A stretch of 41,384 bases of DNA from the NCBI GenBank assembly GCA_026391255.1, contig JAPLDU010000124.1, positions 18,259-59,642 on the forward strand, written 5' to 3'. Shown here one piece after another: positions 16,563 to 24,189 of this stretch. Source of the stretch: Bacteroidia bacterium (GTDB lineage: Bacteria; Bacteroidota; Bacteroidia; Bacteroidales; JAPLDU01). The notes beneath the pieces were generated by a model. The model was not told the origin of the DNA. It ran no database searches and worked only from the letters and a program-made list of their open reading frames with translations. The stretch's first letter is position 1; the number at the start of each line of letters is the position of its first letter. The translations under genes were made by a program, and so were the position numbers.

Positions 16563-18008
16563 ATGGAAGATAACAGGCTTAATATCATTTACTATAAATA
16601 TGCCTTCCTGTTTATTCTGGTGAATGCTTTTTTTATTTACACCGAATCCATCTATTTTGCGCTTATTCCATTAATACTGGCTATTATATTGTCAGCTTTT
16701 TTCGCATTGGATAAAATCATCCTGTTCATAGTATTTTTTGTACCTGTTTCAATACCATTAAGAGAATTTGTATCAAACCTCCCGATCGATTTTTATATTC
16801 CCACTGAACCCTTGATAGTAGGGGTTCTGCTTGTATTTATCCTGAAGATATTATATCAGCGCAAATTTGAAAGGTCCATTATTCGACACCCGGTAACAAT
16901 AGCGATATTTGCCAATCTTATATGGATATTCGTGACATGCATGACCAGCAGCATGCCGGTTGTATCATTTAAATTTCTTGCAGCACGCTTATGGTTTATA
17001 GTTGCGTTTTATCTGTTAGGTACATTACTTTTCAGGGATTTCGAAAACACAAAAAGATTTATCTGGCTGTATGTCAGTTCGTTCATTATCGTTATTTTCT
17101 ATACTCTCAACCGGCAGTGGGATTTTGGGCTTTTCAACCAGGAAGCTGCCAATTTTGTGGTGAATCCTTTTTTCAGTGATCATACTTCTTACGGAGCCAT
17201 GCTGGCAATGTTTCTTCCTGTACTATTCGGGTTTGCCACTGCATCTGATTATTCATCAAAATCCAGGTTCCTGATTTGGGTGGTGATCGCAATTTTTATC
17301 ACTGCCTTTGTATTTTCTTATACCCGTGCGGCCTGGCTAAGTTTTGCAAGTATGATTTTTATCTGGTTAATTATTAAACTGAAGCTAAAGTTTAGTATAA
17401 TTATACTCCTCATTACAGGGCTGGTCGTTGTATTTTTTATATACAAGACTGATGTACTTATCAAACTTTCTCTTAATAAGCAGGATTCATCGAAGAATAT
17501 GGAGAAACACCTCGAATCGATGGCTAATGTATCAACAGATGCTTCAAACCTTGAAAGGTTAAACCGCTGGAGTTGTGCCCTTCGTATGTTTGCAGAAAGA
17601 CCTGTCTTTGGCTGGGGTCCCGGGACTTATATGTTCCAATATGCACCATTCCAGCGCAGTTATGAAAAAACGTATATCAGTACAAATGCAGCCAACAGGG
17701 GCAATGCTCATAGCGAGTACATAGGACCTCTTGCCGAGTCAGGTTTTTTGGGAACACTGACATTCCTGGCAATTTTAGCAACAAGCGTTTATACAGCACT
17801 GAAAGTTTACCGGCAGACAAAGATAAAAGAAGAAAAGATGTTGTCGTTATGCCTGATGCTGGGGCTTTTCACTTATTTCATACATGGGTTTCTGAACAAT
17901 TTTCTTGATACTGATAAAGCATCAGTTCCTTTCTGGGGTTTTATTGCCATGATCGTGGCAATGGATGTTTTCCATAAGCCGGAATCCAACAAAGCAAATT
18001 TATTGTAA
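16563..18008 (+). CDS. O-antigen ligase / Wzy-type polymerase family membrane protein
   Basis: A 481-residue polytopic inner-membrane protein with about ten or more hydrophobic helices from residue 10 to 475. The Wzy_C/WaaL signature lies in the periplasmic loop region: ERLNRWSCALRMFAERPVFG, then WGPGTYMFQY (about 336-365) and RGNAHSEYIGPLAESGFLG (about 379-397), including the conserved histidine of the H-S-E pattern. Members either join O-antigen to lipid A-core or polymerise repeat units. Sequence alone does not separate the two. It follows the Wzz-like gene, so the pair probably works on the same surface polysaccharide. In T9SS organisms the LPS ligase (PorV/PorU partner pathway) is also needed for cargo anchoring. 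Confidence 0.86.
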   Translation: MEDNRLNIIYYKYAFLFILVNAFFIYTESIYFALIPLILAIILSAFFALDKIILFIVFFVPVSIPLREFVSNLPIDFYIPTEPLIVGVLLVFILKILYQRKFERSIIRHPVTIAIFANLIWIFVTCMTSSMPVVSFKFLAARLWFIVAFYLLGTLLFRDFENTKRFIWLYVSSFIIVIFYTLNRQWDFGLFNQEAANFVVNPFFSDHTSYGAMLAMFLPVLFGFATASDYSSKSRFLIWVVIAIFITAFVFSYTRAAWLSFASMIFIWLIIKLKLKFSIIILLITGLVVVFFIYKTDVLIKLSLNKQDSSKNMEKHLESMANVSTDASNLERLNRWSCALRMFAERPVFGWGPGTYMFQYAPFQRSYEKTYISTNAANRGNAHSEYIGPLAESGFLGTLTFLAILATSVYTALKVYRQTKIKEEKMLSLCLMLGLFTYFIHGFLNNFLDTDKASVPFWGFIAMIVAMDVFHKPESNKANLL

Positions 18009-18120
18009 TCGATATAAGAACACCGATTAACGAATTATGATTTTAGATGTGACTTAAATCTTTTAAAAATATTTTCTGAATCTTAAATCGTTAATCATTA
18101 TTCGTAATTCAGATTAATAA

Positions 18121-18149
18121 AACCGCCGGGAAGAGTCTCCCCGGCGGTT
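18121..18149 (-). terminator. Rho-independent terminator of the RRM gene
   Basis: A perfect 10-bp stem, AACCGCCGGG with CCCGGCGGTT, encloses a 9-base loop. On the minus strand it is followed by TTATTAAT, and with the end of the stem this gives a T-rich run. It starts 24 bases after the stop of the minus-strand RRM gene. It could also end the plus-strand ligase transcript. Confidence 0.85.
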
Positions 18150-18172
18150 TGCAGCATAGAAACGAAAGAAAT

Positions 18173-18466
18173 TTATCTCCTGAAGCCACCTTTATTGAAA
18201 GGGCGGGGCTTTCTTTCTCCTTCAACCTTGGGACGTGCTTCGCTTACTACAATGTTTTTCTGGTCGATTTCCTGCCCATTAAGGGAGTTAATCGCTTCCT
18301 GGGCTTCCTCGTCATTTGACATTTCAACGAAACCAAATCCTTTACTCCTGCCGGAATATTTATCCCGGATGATCTTTGCTGATAAAACTTCTCCGAATTC
18401 TTCAAAAAGTTCTTTCAGACTTTCGTCACTTGTTTTAAAGTTGACGTTACCTACGTAAATGTTCAT
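18173..18466 (-). CDS. Small RRM-type RNA-binding protein
   Basis: A 97-residue protein made of one RNA-recognition motif and a short basic tail. RNP2 is IYVGNV (residues 3-8) and RNP1 is KGFGFVEM (42-49), both with the RNA-stacking aromatics. The tail (about 80-97) is rich in Arg, Lys, Pro and Gly (PRPFNKGGFRR). Such single-RRM proteins are common in Bacteroidota and cyanobacteria and are thought to act as RNA chaperones or post-transcriptional regulators, often cold-responsive (family knowledge). It is a single-gene unit with its own terminator. A perfect -7 box lies unusually far upstream (18574-18581), which suggests a ~95-base leader. Confidence 0.94.
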   Translation of the reverse strand: MNIYVGNVNFKTSDESLKELFEEFGEVLSAKIIRDKYSGRSKGFGFVEMSNDEEAQEAINSLNGQEIDQKNIVVSEARPKVEGERKPRPFNKGGFRR

Positions 18467-18573
18467 AGAAAAAAAATTAAAAAATTAAAAAATAACAGCA
18501 AATGTGTGAGCAGCCAATTATGCTAAGGAATTAATACACCTTCTTAAAATTGGAAATCACATATATTACAGTA

Positions 18574-18581
18574 CAAAAGTA
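18574..18581 (-). promoter_or_regulatory. -7 box, possible distant promoter of the RRM gene
   Basis: On the minus strand this reads TACTTTTG (perfect TAnnTTTG). A TTTG lies 15 bases further upstream (18597-18600), closer than the usual spacing. If used, the RRM mRNA would have a leader of about 95 bases that is extremely A/T-rich next to the start codon. Confidence 0.4.
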
Positions 18582-18790
18582 AACTAATTTTATTCACAAA
18601 AAATTCTTTAACAATTTTTTATGAAACAATTGTTCATGAAATTGCATGTTTCGTAGTCGGCTAATTCTAATCTGAGACCTGCAGGTAATAAGTCTGCAAG
18701 TCTGTAAATTTGTATCTTTCCGCTTTATTCAAATTGCCTGTCCGTCTGATAAGTAATTATTATTATAAATCACTAACATCCGACAAATTT

Positions 18791-19127
18791 AAATATTTCG
18801 TTCCTACGGAACTTGATTTTCAGGATCAATTTATTTTCTACCAATATATTATCCCTACGGGATAGTCACGTAGTGACTTAATATCGGTAGAAATATTGTT
18901 CTCGGGAAACATAAGCCGGTGGGCGAAATATTCATCATACCTGGTAATAATGAAGAGTTGAAACATTTCAAAAAAGTCATACCGGACAGTAATGATAATA
19001 ACGGGTATGTACCCCAGGGCAAGCCCTGGACCCAAAGTTCCGCAGCAGAGCTACGGGATATTTACCCTCCGACTTTGTCGGTATGATTCGACTTAAAATT
19101 TTCAGTTCACTTTGTTCCTGAAAATTT
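18791..19127. repeat. Cluster of REP-like hairpins, copy 1
   Basis: A run of short palindromes lies in the 735-base gap before the DUF1003 gene. They are GTTCC-TAC-GGAAC (18800-18812), then a composite element bounded by TTTCTACC (18835-18842) and GGTAGAAA (18886-18893). The composite contains ATCCC-TAC-GGGAT and GTCACGTAGTGAC. Further right are CCAGGGC-AA-GCCCTGG (19014-19029), CCGAC-TTT-GTCGG (19069-19081) and a 10-bp stem AAATTTTCAG/CTGAAAATTT (19096-19127). The first 100 bases recur in inverted orientation at 23549-23651. This resembles REP sequences mobilised by IS200-like RAYT transposases (inference). Confidence 0.8.
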
Positions 19128-19171
19128 AGTCTCATGAATAAATTAATGTTTAACGGTTTGTTATTTTAAAT

Positions 19172-19179
19172 TAGTTTTG
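19172..19179 (+). promoter_or_regulatory. -7 box for the DUF1003 gene
   Basis: TAGTTTTG matches TAnnTTTG and ends 22 bases before the ATG at 19202. The -33 region is only a weak GTTTA. Confidence 0.45.
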
Positions 19180-19201
19180 TTTTAAATTTAAAAATGAAAA
19201 T

Positions 19202-19915
19202 ATGGAATCCAACCAAGTAAAAAGTCATATCAGCAAGCAGGAGTTTGATGAGGACAAAGGCTTTCCTGCAGGTGTATTAAGAGATGATTTGTTTGAGTTT
19301 ATCAAAAAGGAATATCCTGATCTGAAGCCTGACCATTTCATTACAATGGAAGAGCTGAACATATACCGCCGGAAATTGCTGACTTCCCTTGTAAGCCAGG
19401 AGTTGGGCGAAGTGACCAAACTCGAGGAGGATGTGCTGGATTCAATTCAACATAACCGCCTATTATCGGAAAATATTGAACCAGATATTGAAGAGCACTT
19501 TACATTCGGGCAAAGAATTGCAGATAAGATCGCTGAATTCGGTGGTAGCTGGACTTTTATCATCAGTTTTTTTGTATTCTTTTCCATATGGATGATTATC
19601 AATATAATAGCATTTTCTACGCATCCTTTCGATCCTTATCCTTTCATCCTGCTGAACCTGATCCTATCCTGCCTGGCAGCAATCCAGGCGCCAATCATCA
19701 TGATGAGCCAAAACAGGAAGGAACAGAAAGACCGCCAGCGCAGTGAACATGATTACATGGTAAACCTGAAGGCAGAACTTGAGATAAAATTACTCAACGA
19801 AAAAATTGATCATCTGCTGATTTACCAGAACAAACGCTTTCTTGAGATCCAGCAGATACAGGCAGATTTCCTGGAGGATATTTATGAGGAAATCAAAAAG
19901 AATCCGAAGATTTGA
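19202..19915 (+). CDS. DUF1003 membrane protein
   Basis: A 237-residue protein with a hydrophilic N-terminal half, two adjacent transmembrane helices (about 119-140 and 148-168), and a charged helical tail predicted to form coiled coil. The DUF1003 core is seen in FGQRIADKIAEFGGSWTFII, FDPYPFILLNLILSC and AIQAPIIMMSQNRKEQKDR. The family is widespread, sits in the inner membrane, and has no agreed function. The N-terminal region (residues 1-95) contains CxxC-free helical sequence, with LKPDHFITMEELNIYRRKLL before the core. It has its own promoter box and is convergent with the PorE-like gene. The stop codon lies inside a GATTTGA repeat. Confidence 0.88.
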   Translation: MESNQVKSHISKQEFDEDKGFPAGVLRDDLFEFIKKEYPDLKPDHFITMEELNIYRRKLLTSLVSQELGEVTKLEEDVLDSIQHNRLLSENIEPDIEEHFTFGQRIADKIAEFGGSWTFIISFFVFFSIWMIINIIAFSTHPFDPYPFILLNLILSCLAAIQAPIIMMSQNRKEQKDRQRSEHDYMVNLKAELEIKLLNEKIDHLLIYQNKRFLEIQQIQADFLEDIYEEIKKNPKI

Positions 19916-20112
19916 GGATTTGAAGATTTGAAGATTTGAAAATGAAAAAACTATTATCTGAAATAGTTAAAATATTGGAATTTATGAATATAGAAAATGT
20001 AAAAAAAATTTCACGTCATTCTCATTTGTTTTTTAATAATTCATTATTTCAATCGCACTATAATTAAATCATTCATCCTCAAATTTTCAAATTTTCAAAT
20101 CTTCAAATCTCA
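19907..20112. repeat. Inverted GATTTGAA / TTCAAATC tracts between convergent genes
   Basis: At 19907-19942 there are four units of (A)AGATTTGA, with the DUF1003 stop TGA embedded in the first. At 20073-20112 lies the reverse complement, four units of TTCAAATYT, ending just before the stop codon of the minus-strand PorE-like gene. The arms are about 35 bases each and flank 130 bases of AT-rich DNA. They could form one long stem that serves both transcripts. Confidence 0.8.
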
Positions 20113-22080
20113 TTATTGTCTTTCAGGGCTCACCTCAACATCAACCAGTTCTATCCTGCGCTCGCGGGCTGCGGATGGACTGTACACCGAATTTCTCAGG
20201 TCATGGATATCATCACTAACTGTAGGGTTGGCGACTGATTTGCCAAAAGCCAACAGTGTCAGTTTAAGCCTGCCATTCCGGATATAGGTTTGAAAAGCAT
20301 GGTTATCATAGCTAAGCAAATAATTTTGCAGGCAATCGATTCTCCGTTTTGAGAGTAATTCATTGTATTCAACGGTATTCAACGGACTGGCATAGGATTT
20401 CAACGTAATTCTGACTGTCTGGCCTTTTTCCAGCAGTTCGAGTAATACCGGCAGGAATCGTAATAATTTGTCCATTCCCTTTTCGGCCTGGTCAATAAAG
20501 AAAGAATTTATTTCATCTTCTGCAGTGGTCTTTTCTGATCCTTTAAGACCATCAGAATAACCAGACCTGTATTCTTCCGTTTTGTGCATGTAATCATCGT
20601 AGAGCACATCGTAACCGGAACGTGTGGTGGAATCCGTACTTTTAGGGTCCGGCTGATCGTTATCAAAATATAGATTGAGAGGTACAAGTTCTTTTGCCTG
20701 GTGAATGTAATCCCCGAGAATCCTGGCCTCTTCGGCTTTTCTGCGTTGCATTCGGACGGAATCGTTGCGTGAGAAAGGAAGCCGGTAGGTATAAATATCG
20801 TTACAGCAAGTGGCATCTGCTGCTTCAGAACCGGCTCCCCTGTTCGAAACAAAATACACATTTCTCGAAACAGGATTGAACCAATAATAAAGATCATCGG
20901 CGCTTGAGTTGATGGGTTTACCCAAATTGACCGGTAATTCCCATTTACTGAAATCCCCTTTTGACCTGAAAATATCAAATCCCCCAAGTGCAGCATGCCA
21001 GGTGGAACTGAAAAACAAAACTGTATCAGCTCCATAATAAAAAGGTGTGACCTCATCATCTATTGAATTGATCATATCGCCGGCATTGACGGGCTTTCCA
21101 AAGCTACCATCAGGATTTACCGGTGAGTACCAGATGTCGTATTTGCCTTTCCCTCCCTGGCGGTCGGAAGCAAAAATGAGTTTCCTGCCAAACGGAGTTG
21201 CAGCAATACAAGGTTGAATATTATTCGCAGCAGGGTCATTGATTTCAGCCGGTAAGGCATGGATATTTATCCATTGTCCATTTACCAGACTGGCCTGGTA
21301 AATCTTACACTTTTCATGATTATCATGTATCGGACAACGGCTGAAATAAGCAGTGGATGATTCCTGATCAAAACTGAGGTTTGCATTTTGATATAACGGA
21401 GAATTCAATGGCTGACCGGCAGAAAGCGCCTTCTGCCAGTTATTATTCATTTTTTTCGAAACAAAGATATTTGCATTGAAAACACCGGTATCAGCAGGGT
21501 TCAGAGGACGGAAACTTGCAAAGAAAAGTGACGAATCGGGCAGTTCTACAGCTCCGAACTCACTCCAGGGCGAATTGACAGTAGTATCCAGTTTTGTTAC
21601 ATTGAGGTCATCAACAGACACAGGATTTTCTGCAAGCTGTCCGCAAACGGTGGATTCGTACCTTGATTTGAGTATATAATACTGATATTCTTTATTTTGC
21701 CTGTAATTTCGATAAAAACGCTGAAAATTAATGGCGGCTTTATCATAAATTCCCTGGCTTTTCAGCATACATGCATACCAGAACAAGGCCAGAGGATAGT
21801 CCGGTTCATTATTTTTCAGAATATCCCTGTAAACACCGGCTGCATTTGTGTATTCCCGGTTCAGCCTCAGCGATTCGGCATATTTGAAACTTATCTCTGT
21901 AATATTGTTGTTCTTTTCAAGCGCTTTTTTGTAATATACCGATGCTCCTGAATAATTGCCACGTGCAAATTCCCTGTCGCCCGAGGTGATCCATGCTTTT
22001 ACATTTTGTCCTGATAAAATTGTGATCTGACAAATCAGTAAAAGGCACGATACAAAGCTGATTCTTGCTGATCTGTTCAT
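20113..22080 (-). CDS. PorE-like TPR / beta-propeller / OmpA protein
   Basis: A 655-residue periplasmic protein with an N-terminal signal peptide (to about residue 24, ...LSGQN). TPR-type helical repeats follow (about 28-140, GNYSGASVYYKKALEKNN). Next comes a WD40-like/PD40 beta-propeller (about 165-430, with TAYFSR, KLIFASDRQGGKGKYDIW and NVYFVSNRGAG blades). A C-terminal OmpA-like peptidoglycan-binding domain ends the protein (about 465-645, NLYFDNDQPDP and YNELLSKRRIDCLQNYL). The domain order is that of PorE, which tethers the T9SS to peptidoglycan (family knowledge). It is 13 bases downstream of a SprF/PorP gene, a common pairing in this phylum. The two very likely act as one outer-membrane/cell-wall unit. 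Confidence 0.87.
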   Translation of the reverse strand: MNRSARISFVSCLLLICQITILSGQNVKAWITSGDREFARGNYSGASVYYKKALEKNNNITEISFKYAESLRLNREYTNAAGVYRDILKNNEPDYPLALFWYACMLKSQGIYDKAAINFQRFYRNYRQNKEYQYYILKSRYESTVCGQLAENPVSVDDLNVTKLDTTVNSPWSEFGAVELPDSSLFFASFRPLNPADTGVFNANIFVSKKMNNNWQKALSAGQPLNSPLYQNANLSFDQESSTAYFSRCPIHDNHEKCKIYQASLVNGQWINIHALPAEINDPAANNIQPCIAATPFGRKLIFASDRQGGKGKYDIWYSPVNPDGSFGKPVNAGDMINSIDDEVTPFYYGADTVLFFSSTWHAALGGFDIFRSKGDFSKWELPVNLGKPINSSADDLYYWFNPVSRNVYFVSNRGAGSEAADATCCNDIYTYRLPFSRNDSVRMQRRKAEEARILGDYIHQAKELVPLNLYFDNDQPDPKSTDSTTRSGYDVLYDDYMHKTEEYRSGYSDGLKGSEKTTAEDEINSFFIDQAEKGMDKLLRFLPVLLELLEKGQTVRITLKSYASPLNTVEYNELLSKRRIDCLQNYLLSYDNHAFQTYIRNGRLKLTLLAFGKSVANPTVSDDIHDLRNSVYSPSAARERRIELVDVEVSPERQ

Positions 22081-22093
22081 TCAGAAATACCGT

Positions 22094-23116
22094 TTAAATA
22101 AAAGTGGGACATTGTTTAAACGGGACAGGAGGCATAATTCTTCTGAGATTGAATATATATGCCATGCTGAATTCAAAGCCTCCCATGCCATTGCTTGCTC
22201 TTGTGAGGCTCGAAATATTGAAATCATAACTGATACCAATATTCACATTTTGATAATCGGCGCCTGTTTTAAGAATGATAGCATCACCCCAGCGGTTCCA
22301 TCCGCCAAAATACAATGACTGCACAATCAGATTATTCAATGATAGTTTTGTCATTCCGCCCCAGGTGAATTCTCTCAGGACTCCCTGTTTTGAGAACATA
22401 AAAGAAGGGTAAATGGTGATGTCAGGCCGGTAATGATACTCAACCATAGCATGTATGTTGAACCTGGGATTCAGTTTTACCCCTGAATTATCATAGAATG
22501 AAACTGTTGGGGAAAGAAGATGCTGCACAGAGAAACCGGAATTTACAGAATATTTTTCGTTGATGTATGATGAAATACCCGCACCCGCAGAAAGATCGAA
22601 AAAAGTAAAATTACCGGCCGAAAGGTTTTCATTGGCTGGAATACCGGGATCATAATAATCACCGTTGAACTGGCTGTTAAAATTGAATTTGCTGAAATCA
22701 ATGCTATATTGTGAAAAAGAAGGGCAAACACCGGCTGATATAATATTTTTCCCTGTTCCTGTAAGATCATAATGAAAAGAGACGGCTAATCCGATCTGTG
22801 TGAACCCGAAGTTTCCATCGCCGGCCTTGTCTGAATTGATGATCAGTCCGGCGCCGGCAGCACTGTTTACAAGTCCGGGCAATATCCATTTGCTGTCAAA
22901 AGAGGCTGAAAAGGTCCGGTAACCGTTGGTAAATGATTGCCACTGGTTGCGGTCGTTGGCAATGAACCTGTACTGGCCGTCAAAATTCCCTGTGGTTGCC
23001 GGATTGAGATTCAGCGGTGAAGAATAAAACTGCGAAAAATGTATGTCCTGGGCACTTATCGGGAAAAAACCGAATAGTAATAATAAAGCCAATATGAATC
23101 TTCTGATTCCGGACAT
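22094..23116 (-). CDS. SprF/PorP-family T9SS outer-membrane protein
   Basis: A 340-residue outer-membrane barrel. It has a signal peptide (MSGIRRFILALLLLFGFFPI, cleaved after SAQ), then the family hallmark DIHFSQFYSSPLNLNPATTG and repeated barrel strands (GNFGFTQIGLAVSFHYDLTG, GGFEFSMAYIFNL). The family is named from SprF, which helps secrete the SprB adhesin, and PorP. It is the first gene of a two-gene unit with the PorE-like gene, and a perfect -7 box lies 20 bases before the ATG. It is only distantly similar to the porP at 6,396, so it is more likely an accessory substrate-specific copy than a duplicate of the core one (inference). Confidence 0.9.
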   Translation of the reverse strand: MSGIRRFILALLLLFGFFPISAQDIHFSQFYSSPLNLNPATTGNFDGQYRFIANDRNQWQSFTNGYRTFSASFDSKWILPGLVNSAAGAGLIINSDKAGDGNFGFTQIGLAVSFHYDLTGTGKNIISAGVCPSFSQYSIDFSKFNFNSQFNGDYYDPGIPANENLSAGNFTFFDLSAGAGISSYINEKYSVNSGFSVQHLLSPTVSFYDNSGVKLNPRFNIHAMVEYHYRPDITIYPSFMFSKQGVLREFTWGGMTKLSLNNLIVQSLYFGGWNRWGDAIILKTGADYQNVNIGISYDFNISSLTRASNGMGGFEFSMAYIFNLRRIMPPVPFKQCPTFI

Positions 23117-23135
23117 CCTGGTATGTATTGAAATG

Positions 23136-23143
23136 CAAATATA
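23136..23143 (-). promoter_or_regulatory. -7 box of the sprF/porE-like unit
   Basis: On the minus strand this is TATATTTG, a perfect TAnnTTTG, 20 bases before the ATG at 23116. The -33 element is not obvious. Confidence 0.5.
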
Positions 23144-23338
23144 GATATAAAATCAGGTTAATCAGACTGCAGGCTGAAGACTGTTAGCTTTTTATCAGTA
23201 AAATATTTTCCGACAATATAGGACAGTCTAAAAGCCTATAACCTATAAACCTCATCATAAGCTAAAAATGTACCATCAATCCTCATAAAAATAACAATTT
23301 TATCATTTTGAAATCATTTCAATAACTGAGTAACAAAA

Positions 23339-23428
23339 AACCACGGAGATACGGAGAACACTGAGAAACACAGAAATATTCAAGAATTCTTCGATGCTTT
23401 CTTCCTTGTTCTCAGTATTTCCATGGTT
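23339..23428. repeat. Long inverted repeat with CACGGAGATACGGAGAA arms
   Basis: The left arm 23339-23359 (AACCACGGAGATACGGAG...) pairs with the right arm 23408-23428 over 21 bases with three mismatches. The loop is about 48 bases. It is in the 848-base gap between the divergent sprF-like and Cys-rich genes and encodes nothing. The style resembles the ACCACATAG repeat at 36,245. Confidence 0.8.
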
Positions 23429-23514
23429 ATGACTTTAATTATTCATTACTGTCTGGTAGATTATCTTTGAAATGTATTAATCCATAATAATTGCCGGGTA
23501 GTAGTAATATATAG

Positions 23515-23660
23515 CCCACTACGGGGCTTTGTTTTCAAGAAATCATTATTTCTACCGATATTAAGTCACTACGTGACTATCCCGTTAGGGATAATATATT
23601 GGTAGAAAATTATTTGCTCCTGAAAATTAAGTTCCGTAGGAACGAAATATTAGAAATTTC
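23515..23660. repeat. REP-like hairpin cluster, copy 2 (inverted relative to copy 1)
   Basis: The element from TTTCTACC (23549) to GGTAGAAA (23608) and its flank to 23651 is the reverse complement of 18791-18893, with roughly 10 differences in 103 bases. Hairpins include GTCACTACGTGAC, TCCC-GTTA-GGGA and GTTCC-GTA-GGAAC. Together with copy 1 it brackets 4.6 kb that holds the DUF1003, PorE-like and SprF-like genes. Confidence 0.85.
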
Positions 23661-23777
23661 CGGACAATAGTAATAATTATTAAATGTCAACATCATGTTA
23701 CATATTTCTGCTTCCGTTGAGAAAGACATAAACAAAACAAATTTTACATTTCTCAGTTATTAGAACGTATTAACTAT

Positions 23778-23930
23778 TCAGGTTGTTTAGACTGTTAGAC
23801 TGTTAGACTATAGACTGTCAGGATATTAGAAATAATTCGATAAACGCAACATAATAACTTTTTTTCTGATACAAGTTACTTAATACTAATTCAAAAGACT
23901 AACAGTCTAAAAGCCTACAGTCTATATACC
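23778..23930. repeat. TAGACTGT tandem tract with distal inverted arm
   Basis: TTAGACTG-like units at 23786-23818 are partly complementary to ACTAACAGTCTAAAAGCCTA... at 23898-23928. Related CAGGTTGTTTA-ACTG sequence is found at 11,296 and a short piece at 23,165-23,185. The tract ends about 35 bases before the Cys-rich gene. Confidence 0.65.
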
Positions 23931-23964
23931 TGAGTAGTGAATAATTTTTATTAAATTTAAAGAT

Positions 23965-24189
23965 ATGAATTCAAAATTTCAATGCAGGAATTGTAATTGT
24001 GTATTTGAGTCAGAAGGAAAACGGGTTGAGTGGCAGGATGCCGTTGTTGGCGAATGCTTTAAATATACCGCAGAATGTCCGGATTGCGGCTGTGACTGCA
24101 ATGAGTACCGTTCACCGAAATCTGCGAATGCCGCAATCCCTGAACCTGCGGGCGGATGCGGAAGCGGGTGTTGTTGTCATCAGAACTGA
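23965..24189 (+). CDS. Cysteine-rich mini-protein, function unknown
   Basis: A 74-residue protein with 12 cysteines (C7, C10, C12, C31, C38, C41, C43, C45, C65, C69-C71). The first part, FQCRNCNC...AECPDCGCDC, looks like a zinc ribbon with two CxxC knuckles. It is followed by a Pro/Ala linker and a striking tail, GGCGSGCCCH, that could bind a metal or cluster. No signal peptide or membrane segment is present. Cys codons, a clear ATG and a stop in a compact frame support a real gene, though I do not recognise the family. Its last 10 bases overlap the 3' end of the opposite-strand FISUMP gene. Confidence 0.75.
   Translation: MNSKFQCRNCNCVFESEGKRVEWQDAVVGECFKYTAECPDCGCDCNEYRSPKSANAAIPEPAGGCGSGCCCHQN

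Noticed and set aside
18877-19083. A 69-codon plus-strand open frame (GEIFIIPGNN ... AAELRDIYPP)
   Set aside because: There is no ATG and it runs through the REP-like hairpins; the right part is palindromic DNA. It could be a remnant, but there is no support for a gene.
20508-21059. A 183-codon frame on the minus strand inside the PorE-like gene
   Set aside because: It lies entirely in another frame of a well-supported multi-domain gene and has no recognisable domain.
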